Shown here piece after piece: positions 44,858 to 53,536 of a stretch of DNA of 64,000 nt; position 1 is the first letter of the stretch; every line of letters begins with the position of its first letter. A program made the translations under genes and the position numbers. Location: contig JAYQNH010000002.1 in assembly GCA_038144195.1 (NCBI GenBank), forward strand, positions 1,302,001-1,366,000, given 5' to 3'. Under the pieces are notes generated by a model. It had not been told where the DNA came from and did no database searches. It worked only from the letters and a program-made list of their open reading frames with translations. This DNA is from VMDJ01 sp038144195. GTDB taxonomy: Bacteria > Pseudomonadota > Gammaproteobacteria > Chromatiales > Chromatiaceae.

Positions 44858-45497
44858 GATTAGCGCTGAGGCGCGTCTTGTAAGAGATACCTTGTTAGAG
44901 CAGGGGCTTGAAACCCCAATGTTCGACAATGGAATGAATTCTGAGCAAAAGTACGAGCGCATCCGTGAGCTGATGGCTGAGGTAATGGATACGCTTGGCT
45001 TGGATCGTGAAGACGATAGTTTGGCTGAAACACCGCATCGCATCGCAAAAATGTATGTGCGAGAGATTTTCTCAGGCTTGGATTACACCAAGTTCCCTAA
45101 GTTATCGCTTATCGAAAATAAGATGAATGCTCACGAGATGGTGAAGGTCAGTAATATCGATCTGACAAGTACTTGCGAGCATCATTTTGTCACCATTGAT
45201 GGTGTGGCAAAGGTGGCTTATATCCCAGAAAAAACCATCATCGGTCTATCTAAGATCAATCGTATTGTTCGTTTCTTTGCGCAACGCCCACAGGTTCAAG
45301 AACGACTGACACGCCAGGTCTTGGTGGCACTTCAGGTCTTGCTGGGCACTGAGAATGTCGCAGTGAGTATTGAAGCGACACATTACTGTGTGAAGTCACG
45401 AGGCGTGATGGACTCAAATTCGAAAACAAGTACAACGGCGCTTGGCGGATGCTTCCTCGATAATCAACACACTCGAGCTGAATTCCTGCAGTCTTGA
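44820..45497 (+). CDS. folE: GTP cyclohydrolase I
   Basis: Converts GTP to dihydroneopterin triphosphate, the entry to folate and pterin cofactors and the substrate source for FolX. 225 aa. Zinc ligands lie in STCEHHF and HYCVKSRG; the substrate pocket includes LSKINRIV and QERLTRQ. ATG 44,820 has AGGAG at 44,806-44,810 and overlaps folX by 38 bp in another frame, so translation is probably coupled. Confidence 0.95.
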   Translation: MSTPSVRLAKHPEISAEARLVRDTLLEQGLETPMFDNGMNSEQKYERIRELMAEVMDTLGLDREDDSLAETPHRIAKMYVREIFSGLDYTKFPKLSLIENKMNAHEMVKVSNIDLTSTCEHHFVTIDGVAKVAYIPEKTIIGLSKINRIVRFFAQRPQVQERLTRQVLVALQVLLGTENVAVSIEATHYCVKSRGVMDSNSKTSTTALGGCFLDNQHTRAEFLQS

Positions 45498-45501
45498 TGT
45501 T

Positions 45502-46248
45502 ATGTCCAGTGTTCTCGATAGAGGTGAGGGTGAGGCGCCTCAGCTAGCTTTAGTTATAGGCGCTAACGGTGGTATCGGACATGCGCTGCGCGTGCGATTG
45601 CTCGATCGCTACCCATCACTTCAATTGGTGAGTATTTCTCGAGACCAATCTTTACCCATAAACGATAGAGATACTCCGCTTGCTGCAGATATCTGTGCTG
45701 AAGATGAGGTTAACGCCTTACCGGAGCAGCTTAAGGGCTACGGCCCTTTCGATTTATGTCTCATTGCCACTGGATGGTTACATGACGAGGCAATGCAGCC
45801 AGAGAAGTCATTTAAGCAATTGAGTGTTAAACAAATGCAACGCTCGTTCATGATCAATACTATTGCACCCACGCTAGCCATTAAGGCGCTGATGCCGGTG
45901 TTGTCCAAGCAAGCTATGATCGGTGTGCTATCTGCCAGAGTGGGTAGTGTGAGTGATAACCGCTTAGGTGGTTGGCACAGCTATCGCGCCAGCAAGTCCG
46001 CACTGAATATGCTGATCAAAAATTTCGCTATTGAGCTATCGCGAGCACCGAAGAAAAAGATCATTGTCGGTTTGCAACCTGGAACAACAGCGACACCATT
46101 ATCTGCGCCGTTTCAGAAAAATGTCGCTGAAGGCCATCTACAAACACCTCAATACACAGCAACACAACTTGTTGAAGTGATGGCTAGGCTGCTACCAGAG
46201 GACTCTGGAAAACTATTTGATTTCTTAGGTGAGGAGTTTGCACCATGA
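45502..46248 (+). CDS. SDR family oxidoreductase, C-factor-like
   Basis: Short-chain dehydrogenase of 248 aa. The dinucleotide motif is VIGANGGIG and the active site is SARVGS with YRASK. The stretch SVSDNRLGGWHSYRASKSALN and the PGTTATPLS loop are typical of the C-factor-like subgroup often found beside folE in gammaproteobacteria. Given FolX and FolE upstream it could act as a dihydropterin reductase like FolM, but that is inference. Starts four bases after the folE stop and overlaps the HNH gene by ATGA. Confidence 0.85.
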   Translation: MSSVLDRGEGEAPQLALVIGANGGIGHALRVRLLDRYPSLQLVSISRDQSLPINDRDTPLAADICAEDEVNALPEQLKGYGPFDLCLIATGWLHDEAMQPEKSFKQLSVKQMQRSFMINTIAPTLAIKALMPVLSKQAMIGVLSARVGSVSDNRLGGWHSYRASKSALNMLIKNFAIELSRAPKKKIIVGLQPGTTATPLSAPFQKNVAEGHLQTPQYTATQLVEVMARLLPEDSGKLFDFLGEEFAP

Positions 46249-46556
46249 TAAATAACCCAGAGTTGGTGGTAAGAAATCAACGCAAACTTTTGATGTATGT
46301 TGCCAAGCAAAATGATACCGGCTGTTGGGTTTGGCAAGGTCAAATCTCAAACAGTGGCTATGGCAAAGTTCTTCTGAAAAGTGACGAAGGTAACAAGATG
46401 CACAGCGTGCATCGTGCTGCATTCGAGCTGTTTGTTGGCGGCATGAAAAAAGACGATATCGTTGTTCAGACTTGTGGTAATCGCTTGTGTATCAATCCTG
46501 AGCATCTCAAGGCAGTGGATGAGATCGATGATACCTACTGGAAGAAATCGCTCTAA
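46245..46556 (+). CDS. HNH-type nuclease domain protein, 103 aa
   Basis: The pattern is that of phage-style HNH proteins: CWVWQGQISNSGYGKV, then HRAAFELFVGG, then VVQTCGNRLCINPEHLKAV. The His of the beta-beta-alpha metal site lies in SVHRAAF, and the zinc-type cysteines and His in TCGNRLCINPEHL. It overlaps the SDR gene and the next gene, so it is embedded in the pterin operon, an odd place for such a nuclease. Function is unknown. Confidence 0.8.
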   Translation: MINNPELVVRNQRKLLMYVAKQNDTGCWVWQGQISNSGYGKVLLKSDEGNKMHSVHRAAFELFVGGMKKDDIVVQTCGNRLCINPEHLKAVDEIDDTYWKKSL

Positions 46557-47287
46557 TGATGAAACCCATCCGTTGGTTTATTGGTTGGGATGTTGGCGGC
46601 TGGAATTGTGATAACAACCCGCGTAGTCGAGATGCGATTGCTATCTTAAACGAGCAGGGCGAATTGGTTGGGTCGCCATGGCGTGGCAATCTACGAGATA
46701 CGATCAACCAATCTTCCTCACCGGCGCAGTGGATAGCGGGGTTATTTGAGCTCTGTGGTGTGCAGTGGTCGCCAGATCAGGGTGCTGTGGTGATGGCAAT
46801 TGATATCCCGCTGGCGTTCTCTGATGAGTTGGTGGCGCTATTGCATGGAAAGCCGGTATCTCAAACGATTAATTCTTCATCAGAAAACCCGTATCTCTAT
46901 CGTTATACCGAGCGTTATTTATTTGAGCATGGCGTACGTCCTTTATCACCGATTAAAGACATGATTGGTGCTCAAGCAACAAAAGGTATTCATGTGCTTG
47001 CGAAATTTTCACCCACAGTTATTTCAACAGGGAAGTGGAGCGATGGTGAAAACTTAATTGCCTTTGAGGGTTATCCTTCTCCATGTAAGCGCTCGCAAGA
47101 TATGTTGGATGCTAAGCGGCTTTATGCTGAGCAGGCTGATGAAGATCGTGAAGACGCCATTACGTGTGCCATCTTGGCGATGTGGTCTGTCAAACACCCT
47201 GAGCGTCTGTTGGAGCCAAAACCAGAGGTTTCTGACACTGAGGGTTGGATATGGATCCCGCGTGATGTGATTTTGAAGGTGGACTAA
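46556..47287 (+). CDS. DUF429-like protein with predicted RNase H fold
   Basis: 243 aa. The first strand FIGWDVGGW and the later AVVMAIDIPLAF give the two acidic strands of an RNase-H-like fold, and EDREDAITCAILAMW near residue 195 supplies the C-terminal Asp, as in DUF429-like predicted nucleases. I place it in that group by pattern only. It is coupled to the HNH gene upstream and phhB downstream (TAATG overlap). Two nuclease-like genes side by side in a metabolic operon is noteworthy. Confidence 0.7.
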   Translation: MMKPIRWFIGWDVGGWNCDNNPRSRDAIAILNEQGELVGSPWRGNLRDTINQSSSPAQWIAGLFELCGVQWSPDQGAVVMAIDIPLAFSDELVALLHGKPVSQTINSSSENPYLYRYTERYLFEHGVRPLSPIKDMIGAQATKGIHVLAKFSPTVISTGKWSDGENLIAFEGYPSPCKRSQDMLDAKRLYAEQADEDREDAITCAILAMWSVKHPERLLEPKPEVSDTEGWIWIPRDVILKVD

Positions 47288-47571
47288 TGTCAGGTTTTTC
47301 TCAAACACAACTTAATGACTTGTTCGCTGGCGAGCTGAATGAATGGTCACTTGATAATGCTTGCCTCTATCGTGAATGGCGGTTTGCGAATTGGGCAAAA
47401 GCAGCTGAGGCTTTTCAGCTTGTCTCGGCTTTAGCAGAGCGCGTGGATCATCATCCTAAGGTGTGTGTTGAATGGGGTCGATTGGCTGTATGGCTGAAAA
47501 CACATGATGGTGACTTTATCGGTGAGAAAGACCTTGGCTTAGCGTTACAATTGAATTCTTCGATTGCTTAA
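47287..47571 (+). CDS. phhB: Pterin-4-alpha-carbinolamine dehydratase
   Basis: Dehydrates 4a-carbinolamine-tetrahydropterin to regenerate the cofactor after aromatic amino acid hydroxylation. The 94-aa protein has the family core AERVDHHPKVCVEWGRLAVW followed by LKTHDGDFIGEKDLGLA, with the catalytic His pair and the TH dyad. Together with FolX and FolE this points to a tetrahydromonapterin cycle. No phhA hydroxylase is in the window. Confidence 0.9.
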   Translation: MSGFSQTQLNDLFAGELNEWSLDNACLYREWRFANWAKAAEAFQLVSALAERVDHHPKVCVEWGRLAVWLKTHDGDFIGEKDLGLALQLNSSIA

Positions 47572-47580
47572 GCTTTTTTC

Positions 47581-48906
47581 ATGTCAAACATCACTGTTGT
47601 TGATCTGCCGTATGTTGAGAATGCGCAATGTTATTTCATGGCATTGTCAGGGCGCACTCATTTGACATGGCTGGATAGTGGTCGCCCCGGTCGTGATGAA
47701 GGCCGTTTAGATATTCTTGCTGCAGATCCAGTCGAATCATTAGAGATTGATTCGAAAAATGCGCATCAAGCTCCCAAAGTTATTCGTGATTGGTTAGCTC
47801 GTGGTGATTCTGTATCAGAGGCTGTTTTTTCTGGGGGTGTACTAGGTGTCTTGTCTTACGAGTTAGGTCGATTGTGGATGGGCTTATCAGATTCAACGAA
47901 GCCTCGTCTGATTAACGATGGATTCATTGCTCTATACGACTGGATGGTGATGGTCGATCACGAGCGTCGCGTGGCACAACTTGTGCGCCAAGGGTTGAGT
48001 GACATTGCTGATTCCGATTGGCAAGCGCTTGTGAGTCAGCTGAGTGATTTTGCTTCGCGTGATTTGAGGCCTTTGAAGCCTGTTGGTCGCCTGATCAAAA
48101 ATTGCTTATCGATTCATGCCTATCGAGAGGGCATTCAGGCAATAAAACACTTCATCAAAGAAGGTGATGTGTACCAAATTAATTTCACGCATCGTTTTGA
48201 TGCCTTATCTGATTACTCAGCAGAGCAACTTTATTTGGCTTTACGTGCGTTAAGTCCTGCGCCTTTTGGCGCCTATATTGATGCGGGACGTTATCAGCTC
48301 CTAAGTAACTCACCTGAGCAGTTTTTGAAGCTGCAGGGTAATGAGGTTGAGACCAAACCTATCAAAGGCACACGTCCGCGCGGTGAATCGATCCAAAAGG
48401 ATGCGCAAGTGCTAGCGGATCTGGCAGCCAGTGATAAAGACCGAGCTGAAAATCTTATGATTGTTGATCTGCTACGTAATGATCTTGGTCGAGTCTGTGT
48501 GCCAGGCTCTATTCACGTGCCTAAGCTATTTCATGTCGAAAGTTATGCCACGGTGCATCATCTGGTAAGTACGGTCTCTGGGCAGTTAAGAGACGGTGAG
48601 GATGCGGTTTCCTTGTTAAAGGCTTGCTTTCCCGGGGGATCTATCACAGGTGCGCCTAAGCACCGTGCGATGCAGCTGATTGATGAACTAGAGCAAGAGA
48701 GTCGTGAGTTGTATTGCGGGTCTGTAGTGCGTTTTGGCTTTGATGGAAGCTTGGATAGCAGTATCACGATTCGTTCTATCGTGAAAAAAGATGACGCGCT
48801 GTATTACTGGGCGGGTGGCGGCATCGTTGCTGACTCGGAAGCCGACAACGAATACCAAGAGAGTTTAGATAAGGCGACAGCCTTTATGCGATTGCTTGAA
48901 GATTAA
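47581..48906 (+). CDS. pabB: Aminodeoxychorismate synthase component I
   Basis: Makes 4-amino-4-deoxychorismate from chorismate for p-aminobenzoate and folate. The 441-aa protein has a divergent N-terminal domain and the chorismate-binding core: EGDVYQINFTHRF, KPIKGTRPRGES, MIVDLLRNDLGR, FPGGSITGAPKHRAM and GGGIVADSEADNEYQE. The KPIKGT lysine is the PabB-type nucleophile (TrpE has Ala/other). Starts nine bases after phhB, so it completes the pterin/folate operon. Confidence 0.94.
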   Translation: MSNITVVDLPYVENAQCYFMALSGRTHLTWLDSGRPGRDEGRLDILAADPVESLEIDSKNAHQAPKVIRDWLARGDSVSEAVFSGGVLGVLSYELGRLWMGLSDSTKPRLINDGFIALYDWMVMVDHERRVAQLVRQGLSDIADSDWQALVSQLSDFASRDLRPLKPVGRLIKNCLSIHAYREGIQAIKHFIKEGDVYQINFTHRFDALSDYSAEQLYLALRALSPAPFGAYIDAGRYQLLSNSPEQFLKLQGNEVETKPIKGTRPRGESIQKDAQVLADLAASDKDRAENLMIVDLLRNDLGRVCVPGSIHVPKLFHVESYATVHHLVSTVSGQLRDGEDAVSLLKACFPGGSITGAPKHRAMQLIDELEQESRELYCGSVVRFGFDGSLDSSITIRSIVKKDDALYYWAGGGIVADSEADNEYQESLDKATAFMRLLED

Positions 48907-49724
48907 GCTTTGAACTTCTCGTAGAAGTAATTGGTTGCTTCAACAAAACCTTCAACGCTTCCGCAATCAAATCGACGACCTTTAAACTTATATGCTAAGA
49001 CCATGTTGCGCTTAGCTTGCTCCATGAGGGCGTCAGTGATTTGAATTTCGCCGCCTTTGCCAGGAGGCGTTTCACGAATAATGTCGAAGATATCGGGTGT
49101 CAGAATGTAACGACCAATAATCGCGAGATTCGATGGCGCATCTTTAGGGTCTGGTTTTTCGACCATGTTGGTGATCATGAAGACATCTTCTTCAATCTCA
49201 TTGCCCGCAATCACACCATACTTGTTGGTCTCTTCCATTGGGACTTCTTCAATACCCACAATGCTGCAGCGATGTTTCTCATAGAGCTTGGCCATTTGTG
49301 CCAAAACAGGATCTTCCTCGCCTTCACAGAGGTCGTCAGCTAGAACAACACCAAAGGGTTCGCGGCCAATCAGAGCTTCGCCGGTCAAAATGGCATGACC
49401 TAAACCTTTCATCTCGATTTGTCGGGTGTAAGAGAAACAGCAGTTATTGATGATGTGACGAATGCCGTCGAGCATGCTCTCTTTGCTAGTACCGCTAATT
49501 TGATGCTCAAGCTCGTAGCTAGTATCGAAGTGATCTTCAATCGCGCGCTTACCACGGCCTGTGATGATGCCGATATTGCTCATGCCTGCGGCCATCGCTT
49601 CCTCAACGCCATATTCGATCAATGGCTTATTAACGATGGGCATGACCTCTTTAGGCATCGCCTTGGTGGCAGGTAAAAATCGTGTGCCATAACCGGCAGC
49701 AGGGAAGAGACATTTACGGATCAT
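48903..49724 (-). CDS. galU: UTP-glucose-1-phosphate uridylyltransferase
   Basis: Makes UDP-glucose for cell-envelope and osmolyte synthesis. ATG 49,724 is chosen: it gives MIRKCLFPAAGYGTRFLPATK and has AAGGA seven bases upstream. Signatures: GYGTRFLPATKAMPKEV, KPLIEYGVEEA, GLGHAILTGE, VVLADDLCE, MVEKP and FDCGSVEGFVEAT. About 273 aa. Its end overlaps pabB by four bases. It could feed the island GpgS. Confidence 0.95.
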   Translation of the reverse strand: MIRKCLFPAAGYGTRFLPATKAMPKEVMPIVNKPLIEYGVEEAMAAGMSNIGIITGRGKRAIEDHFDTSYELEHQISGTSKESMLDGIRHIINNCCFSYTRQIEMKGLGHAILTGEALIGREPFGVVLADDLCEGEEDPVLAQMAKLYEKHRCSIVGIEEVPMEETNKYGVIAGNEIEEDVFMITNMVEKPDPKDAPSNLAIIGRYILTPDIFDIIRETPPGKGGEIQITDALMEQAKRNMVLAYKFKGRRFDCGSVEGFVEATNYFYEKFKA

Positions 49725-49752
49725 CTGAACATCCTTTTCGGTAGAAATAAGT

Positions 49753-50274
49753 TTATTGGCGCTTCTGCCACGTGATTTGATCATTATGATCAATTATGTG
49801 GTGACGTAAAAGCCAAGATTTAGCATCGGCCGCATCCTCTTCAAACCAAGCTTGCGCTGAACCCAGTCGAAAGGTGTAGCCCCAGTCGTCCATATCCACA
49901 CACATTTGTTGGCGATGAGTGGCGCTAATGTGATCTGAGAGCAGTATCTGTAGATAACAGACGGCGTTTTCTTCATCAAAATCGCCACCTGCATCGGTAT
50001 CGAGTGCATCGCGCCGATGGGGGTCCATGCAGATGAAATGACACGCCTCATGAAGTGCTGAGTGGAGCGGGGTGTCTGGGCGAACATAAAGCTGGTTATC
50101 AATCAGTCCTGCTTCGCTTTCGCCCCAATAGGATCCCGGGATGTGAACGTCATTCTCAACACTAACAACTGTGAGTTGGAAGCGATTCAGAATGTGGATC
50201 AGGGATTGAGTGACAGTTTCAGTGCAAAGGATCATAGAGCTGCGACGACCGGACAAGTCGCCGAAGGATAGCAC
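49753..50274 (-). CDS. Putative zinc metallopeptidase-like protein (HEACH motif)
   Basis: About 160-173 aa, no named family recognised. SALHEACHFICMDPHRR contains an HExxH zinc motif, and DFDEENAVCYLQILL supplies possible downstream Glu ligands. The C-terminus has MDDWGYTFRLGSAQAWFEEDA and ends in WLLRHH. It may start at GTG 50,274 or ATG 50,235; neither has a good ribosome site. It lies between the rhodanese and galU on the same strand. Confidence 0.72.
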   Translation of the reverse strand: MLSFGDLSGRRSSMILCTETVTQSLIHILNRFQLTVVSVENDVHIPGSYWGESEAGLIDNQLYVRPDTPLHSALHEACHFICMDPHRRDALDTDAGGDFDEENAVCYLQILLSDHISATHRQQMCVDMDDWGYTFRLGSAQAWFEEDAADAKSWLLRHHIIDHNDQITWQKRQ

Positions 50275-50277
50275 TTG

Positions 50278-50709
50278 CTAGCATTGCTCCCAAGGCAGTT
50301 GATGGAATCGCCAGCCACCTACTTTGCTACGTTGATGTTCTTCGTTTAGCTCGCCCTCAAAGCCTTCATCAACATGCATGACATTTTTTAGACCTGCGGC
50401 AAGCAGTGCTTTGCCAGCTTCATGTGAGCGTTTGCCACTGCGGCAGATCAGCACGATAGGCGTACAGCCATCGTTATCTGCGCAGACAACGCCGCCAAGC
50501 AGGAGTTTGCGCACTTCGGTGACGAACTCTGGGTTAATATCCCAGTCAGGTTCATCAATCCAAGGTACGTGAACAGCCCCCTTAGGGTGGCCGACGAACA
50601 AGAACTCCATGGATGAACGGATATCGACAAGTACAGCACGACTGTCGTCTTGTAGAAGCTGATAGGCCGCTTTTGGCGAGATACCAGCTGGTTCGTTTGG
50701 GTTAGACAT
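50278..50709 (-). CDS. Rhodanese-like sulfurtransferase
   Basis: Single-domain rhodanese, 143 aa. VLVDIRSSMEFLFVGHPKGA is the CH2A-type region and VLICRSGKRSHEAG holds the active-site Cys and anion loop. Expected to carry persulfide sulfur. It fits the sulfur-oxidising theme, though such proteins are also common housekeeping genes. Ends three bases before the metallopeptidase-like gene. Confidence 0.88.
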   Translation of the reverse strand: MSNPNEPAGISPKAAYQLLQDDSRAVLVDIRSSMEFLFVGHPKGAVHVPWIDEPDWDINPEFVTEVRKLLLGGVVCADNDGCTPIVLICRSGKRSHEAGKALLAAGLKNVMHVDEGFEGELNEEHQRSKVGGWRFHQLPWEQC

Positions 50710-50808
50710 GTCTTTTCTTTGGTGTTGATGGTTATCAGGGCGTAATCCCTAGATAAGGTATAGAACAAAGCTATCGGCTTTTGGGAATTAAAAGCATTTA
50801 ATAAGTCA

Positions 50809-51690
50809 ATGCGAGAGCGACTGATCACATCTCTGTTTTACGTGGCAGCTAAGCTGCCATGGTCTGTGTTGTCTGGCTTAGGCGTTATCGTGGGTCATGT
50901 TATGTACCTGTCGAATGGTCGTGAGGCTAAGAATGTGCAGGCTAACTTGAAGATCGCTTACCCAAATTTAAACGCGCAAGAGCGCAAAGCGATGACCAAG
51001 CAGGCGCTCATTCACAGTGCAAAGACCTTTGTGGAAATGCCAAAGATTTGGTTATCGCCAATGCAGCTTTCAGATCGAATTAACCCGAATGGATTACCGG
51101 AAAAAATGTACCAACTTCTTAGTCAAAAGAAGGGGCTGGTGTTAGCGGTTCCGCATCATGGTAACTGGGAGATTGTGACAAGCGGTGTGCCTCAAGATGT
51201 CTCGATCACCGCTTTATATCGACCACCACGCCAAGCCTTCATCGAACCATTGATGAAAAAGGGAAGAGCTATTGGTGGTATTAAAACGGTTCCAACGGAC
51301 CGTGCCGGCATTAAGGCACTCTACGACACGCTTAAGGCGAATGATGTTGTCGCGATACTGCCTGATCAGGTACCGCGTGCTGCAGGTGCAGCAGCGGTGA
51401 GTGCTCCTTTCTTTGGTCGCGAGAGTTCAACCATGGTGCTGATGAGTCGTTTAGCGGCAAAGCACAATAGCCCGGTTTTGTTCTGTTGGGCTGAGCGTCA
51501 GGCAGATAACCGTTATGTGATGCGTTATTTTGATGCTGCGGCTGAGGTGAGCGATAAAGATGCCCAAGTGGCAGCTATCGCCTTAAATCACGCGGTAGAG
51601 CGTGTGATTGCTGATCAACCAGCGCAATACCAATGGGCTTATCGTCGGTACACGCCAGTTAACGATCAACAATTGAATCCATATTCTTAA
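50809..51690 (+). CDS. Lipid A lauroyl-type acyltransferase (LpxL/HtrB family)
   Basis: Inner-membrane enzyme that adds a secondary acyl chain to Kdo2-lipid A. The catalytic HX4E motif is HHGNWE near residue 120. ILPDQVPR and FFGRESSTMVLMSRLA are family landmarks. An N-terminal helix (FYVAAKLPWSVLSGLGVIVG) anchors it. 293 aa. It shares a terminator with the convergent soxA. LpxL and LpxM types cannot be separated by eye. Confidence 0.9.
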   Translation: MRERLITSLFYVAAKLPWSVLSGLGVIVGHVMYLSNGREAKNVQANLKIAYPNLNAQERKAMTKQALIHSAKTFVEMPKIWLSPMQLSDRINPNGLPEKMYQLLSQKKGLVLAVPHHGNWEIVTSGVPQDVSITALYRPPRQAFIEPLMKKGRAIGGIKTVPTDRAGIKALYDTLKANDVVAILPDQVPRAAGAAAVSAPFFGRESSTMVLMSRLAAKHNSPVLFCWAERQADNRYVMRYFDAAAEVSDKDAQVAAIALNHAVERVIADQPAQYQWAYRRYTPVNDQQLNPYS

Positions 51691-51707
51691 ATATTTTTAA
51701 CGCGCAT

Positions 51708-51737
51708 AAAAAAAGCCCGGCTAGGCCGGGCTTTTTT
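51708..51737. terminator. Bidirectional terminator between lpxL-like gene and soxA
   Basis: AGCCCGGC and GCCGGGCT form an eight-base-pair stem with a TAG loop, flanked by an A run and a T run, so it can end transcription from both converging genes. Confidence 0.92.
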
Positions 51738-51750
51738 ATTGGATAACGGT

Positions 51751-52620
51751 TTACTTACGAGAAGATGGACCGTTGAATTCCATACCGTTACTCATGTGAG
51801 TAATGAAGTACTCCATGTTGCGAAGCTCTTCGCCTTGAGCCTTGTAAGGCTTAGCGCGCATCTGCTTCATACAACCACCAAGACGACGGTGTAGGGTACC
51901 GAGATCGCCCCATTTCTGGCGATATACAGGCCAACCTGTGCCGTGACCTAGGGCCATCGATAATGTGTCACCACGTACGCGAGTACCGCTGTTTTGAACG
52001 TGACATGACGCACATGAGAAGTTCAACTGACCACGACGAGCAAAGAAGCGAGACTTGCCATCGTTGTAAGCCGCTAACGCATCGTCGTTAGGGATTTGAA
52101 CATCGACTTTTTGGCCGCGAGACTCGTAAGCCATGTAAGCAGTCAAACGGGTCATATCACCTTTCTTATACTTCAGTGGCTTTTCACCGTTCGCTTTGCG
52201 ACATTCGTTAATCGCTAGCTCCATGGTAACAACCATCTTGCGCTTGTCATCCCACATTGGGTAGTTCTTACGCTGAGCTGGGTCGCCACCAAAACAAGCG
52301 GCATAACCTTTACCGTTTTTGAATGGGGTGTTCCACATCTCTTCACCGGCAGCAACCATATCTTCATATGGAGGAAACTCTTCGGTGTTTTCCCATTGTG
52401 AGCGTGCGTCAGCAAGAATTGAGTAAACGCCGTTACTAAAATCTGGCCTACCGCCTGCGCCGTCATCAGGGTGACGTTTTTCGAAATAAGCACGATACGC
52501 AGCTAAATCTTCAGCTGGTGATGTATCGGTAGCTTTTTTGTTGCCGTGACCGTCTGCAATCGCAACAGAAGATGCTGAGAAAGCGACAACTGCGGCTAAC
52601 GCATATTTTGTCATTTTCAT
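51751..52620 (-). CDS. soxA: Sulfur oxidation c-type cytochrome SoxA (one haem site)
   Basis: With SoxX forms the periplasmic cytochrome that links thiosulfate to SoxYZ. The signal peptide is ALAAVVAFSASSVAIA. Only one CxxCH is present (FSCASCHVQ, near residue 189). The N-terminal site of dihaem forms is replaced by YAACFGGDPA. The active-site cysteine that forms the persulfide ligand lies in LGGCMKQMRA near 245. 289 aa. Last gene of the soxXYZA operon. Confidence 0.95.
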   Translation of the reverse strand: MKMTKYALAAVVAFSASSVAIADGHGNKKATDTSPAEDLAAYRAYFEKRHPDDGAGGRPDFSNGVYSILADARSQWENTEEFPPYEDMVAAGEEMWNTPFKNGKGYAACFGGDPAQRKNYPMWDDKRKMVVTMELAINECRKANGEKPLKYKKGDMTRLTAYMAYESRGQKVDVQIPNDDALAAYNDGKSRFFARRGQLNFSCASCHVQNSGTRVRGDTLSMALGHGTGWPVYRQKWGDLGTLHRRLGGCMKQMRAKPYKAQGEELRNMEYFITHMSNGMEFNGPSSRK

Positions 52621-52701
52621 TTATTGACTCCTCCCAGAGTGGGTTCAGGGCGGTTGCTTGGTACATGGCCAAGCAACTCCAACCCAATAACCTTAGCCGG
52701 T

Positions 52702-53016
52702 TTACTTAACTTTGGCAGTAGCTGACTCGCTATTACCTTGGTTATCGGTCCAAGACAAAGTGATTTCATCACCTTTCTTACCAGCTGCTACGAAAGCAAG
52801 GTAAGGGTTCTTATAAATACAACCACTCCAGTTAGCAGAAAGTGCATTTGCACCGCCGATGGTTGCAGTTACTTCAGAAATGAAATGTGCAGGGAACATC
52901 TTGCCAGTCTTCTTGTTTTTACGAAGACCAGTTTCCATTGGGTGGTTCATAAGTGCATTACCCGTTACTACGCCTTTTTTCTCTTTAGCGCTAACATTGA
53001 TTGACTTCTTAGCCAT
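52702..53016 (-). CDS. soxZ: Sulfur carrier complex subunit SoxZ
   Basis: Immunoglobulin-like partner of SoxY in the periplasmic sulfur carrier. 104 aa. ALMNHPMETGLRKNK and MFPAHFISEVTATIGG, then SGCIYKNPYLAFV and ITLSWTDNQG, are the family pattern. No signal peptide of its own, consistent with export as a complex with the Tat-targeted SoxY. Lies 48 bp after soxY. Confidence 0.95.
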   Translation of the reverse strand: MAKKSINVSAKEKKGVVTGNALMNHPMETGLRKNKKTGKMFPAHFISEVTATIGGANALSANWSGCIYKNPYLAFVAAGKKGDEITLSWTDNQGNSESATAKVK

Positions 53017-53064
53017 GGTTAATACCTCTTAAATTCTTTAGCTATTCGTAAGGATGTGTTCGGA

Positions 53065-53508
53065 TTAACCGCCACAACCACCGATGGTGACTTTTACAGA
53101 CTTCTTAGCGTGTTGCATTTTGCCGCCTGATTTAACAACAGCAACAACATCACCGGTCTTACCCATTTTGATACGAGTAGAAACAGATTTTTGTGCACCT
53201 GGCCCCATGAATTGAGCAACCAATGGAGAACCGTTTGATGATGCGTAGATTGTAACGCTGTCAGCATTCATGCTGTGAGTTACAGTAATAGGTACGACTG
53301 CACCATTTTCTGCGATGTCTGGTGCCTTAACCTTGATATCGCCTGAAGCGGCACCAATGTCACCCATTTTCTTAGCTTCGAACTCAGCCTTAGGCCACGC
53401 AGCTAAAGCTGCCTGAGGTGCCAAAAGGCCAGCACTTACTGCAACACCAACAGTGCCTGCAGCCAAAGAGCCTTTCAAGAAGACTCGACGTTTCATATCA
53501 GTATTCAT
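53065..53508 (-). CDS. soxY: Sulfur carrier subunit SoxY
   Basis: Carries sulfur intermediates on its C-terminal cysteine. The protein starts with a Tat signal (KRRVFLKGSLAAGTVG, ending AALA) and ends in the swinging arm GGCGG, the diagnostic SoxY terminus. 147 aa. ATG 53,508 has AGGAG upstream. Followed by soxZ. Confidence 0.96.
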   Translation of the reverse strand: MNTDMKRRVFLKGSLAAGTVGVAVSAGLLAPQAALAAWPKAEFEAKKMGDIGAASGDIKVKAPDIAENGAVVPITVTHSMNADSVTIYASSNGSPLVAQFMGPGAQKSVSTRIKMGKTGDVVAVVKSGGKMQHAKKSVKVTIGGCGG

Positions 53509-53536
53509 TTACTACTCTCCTAAGAGTTGAATAATT

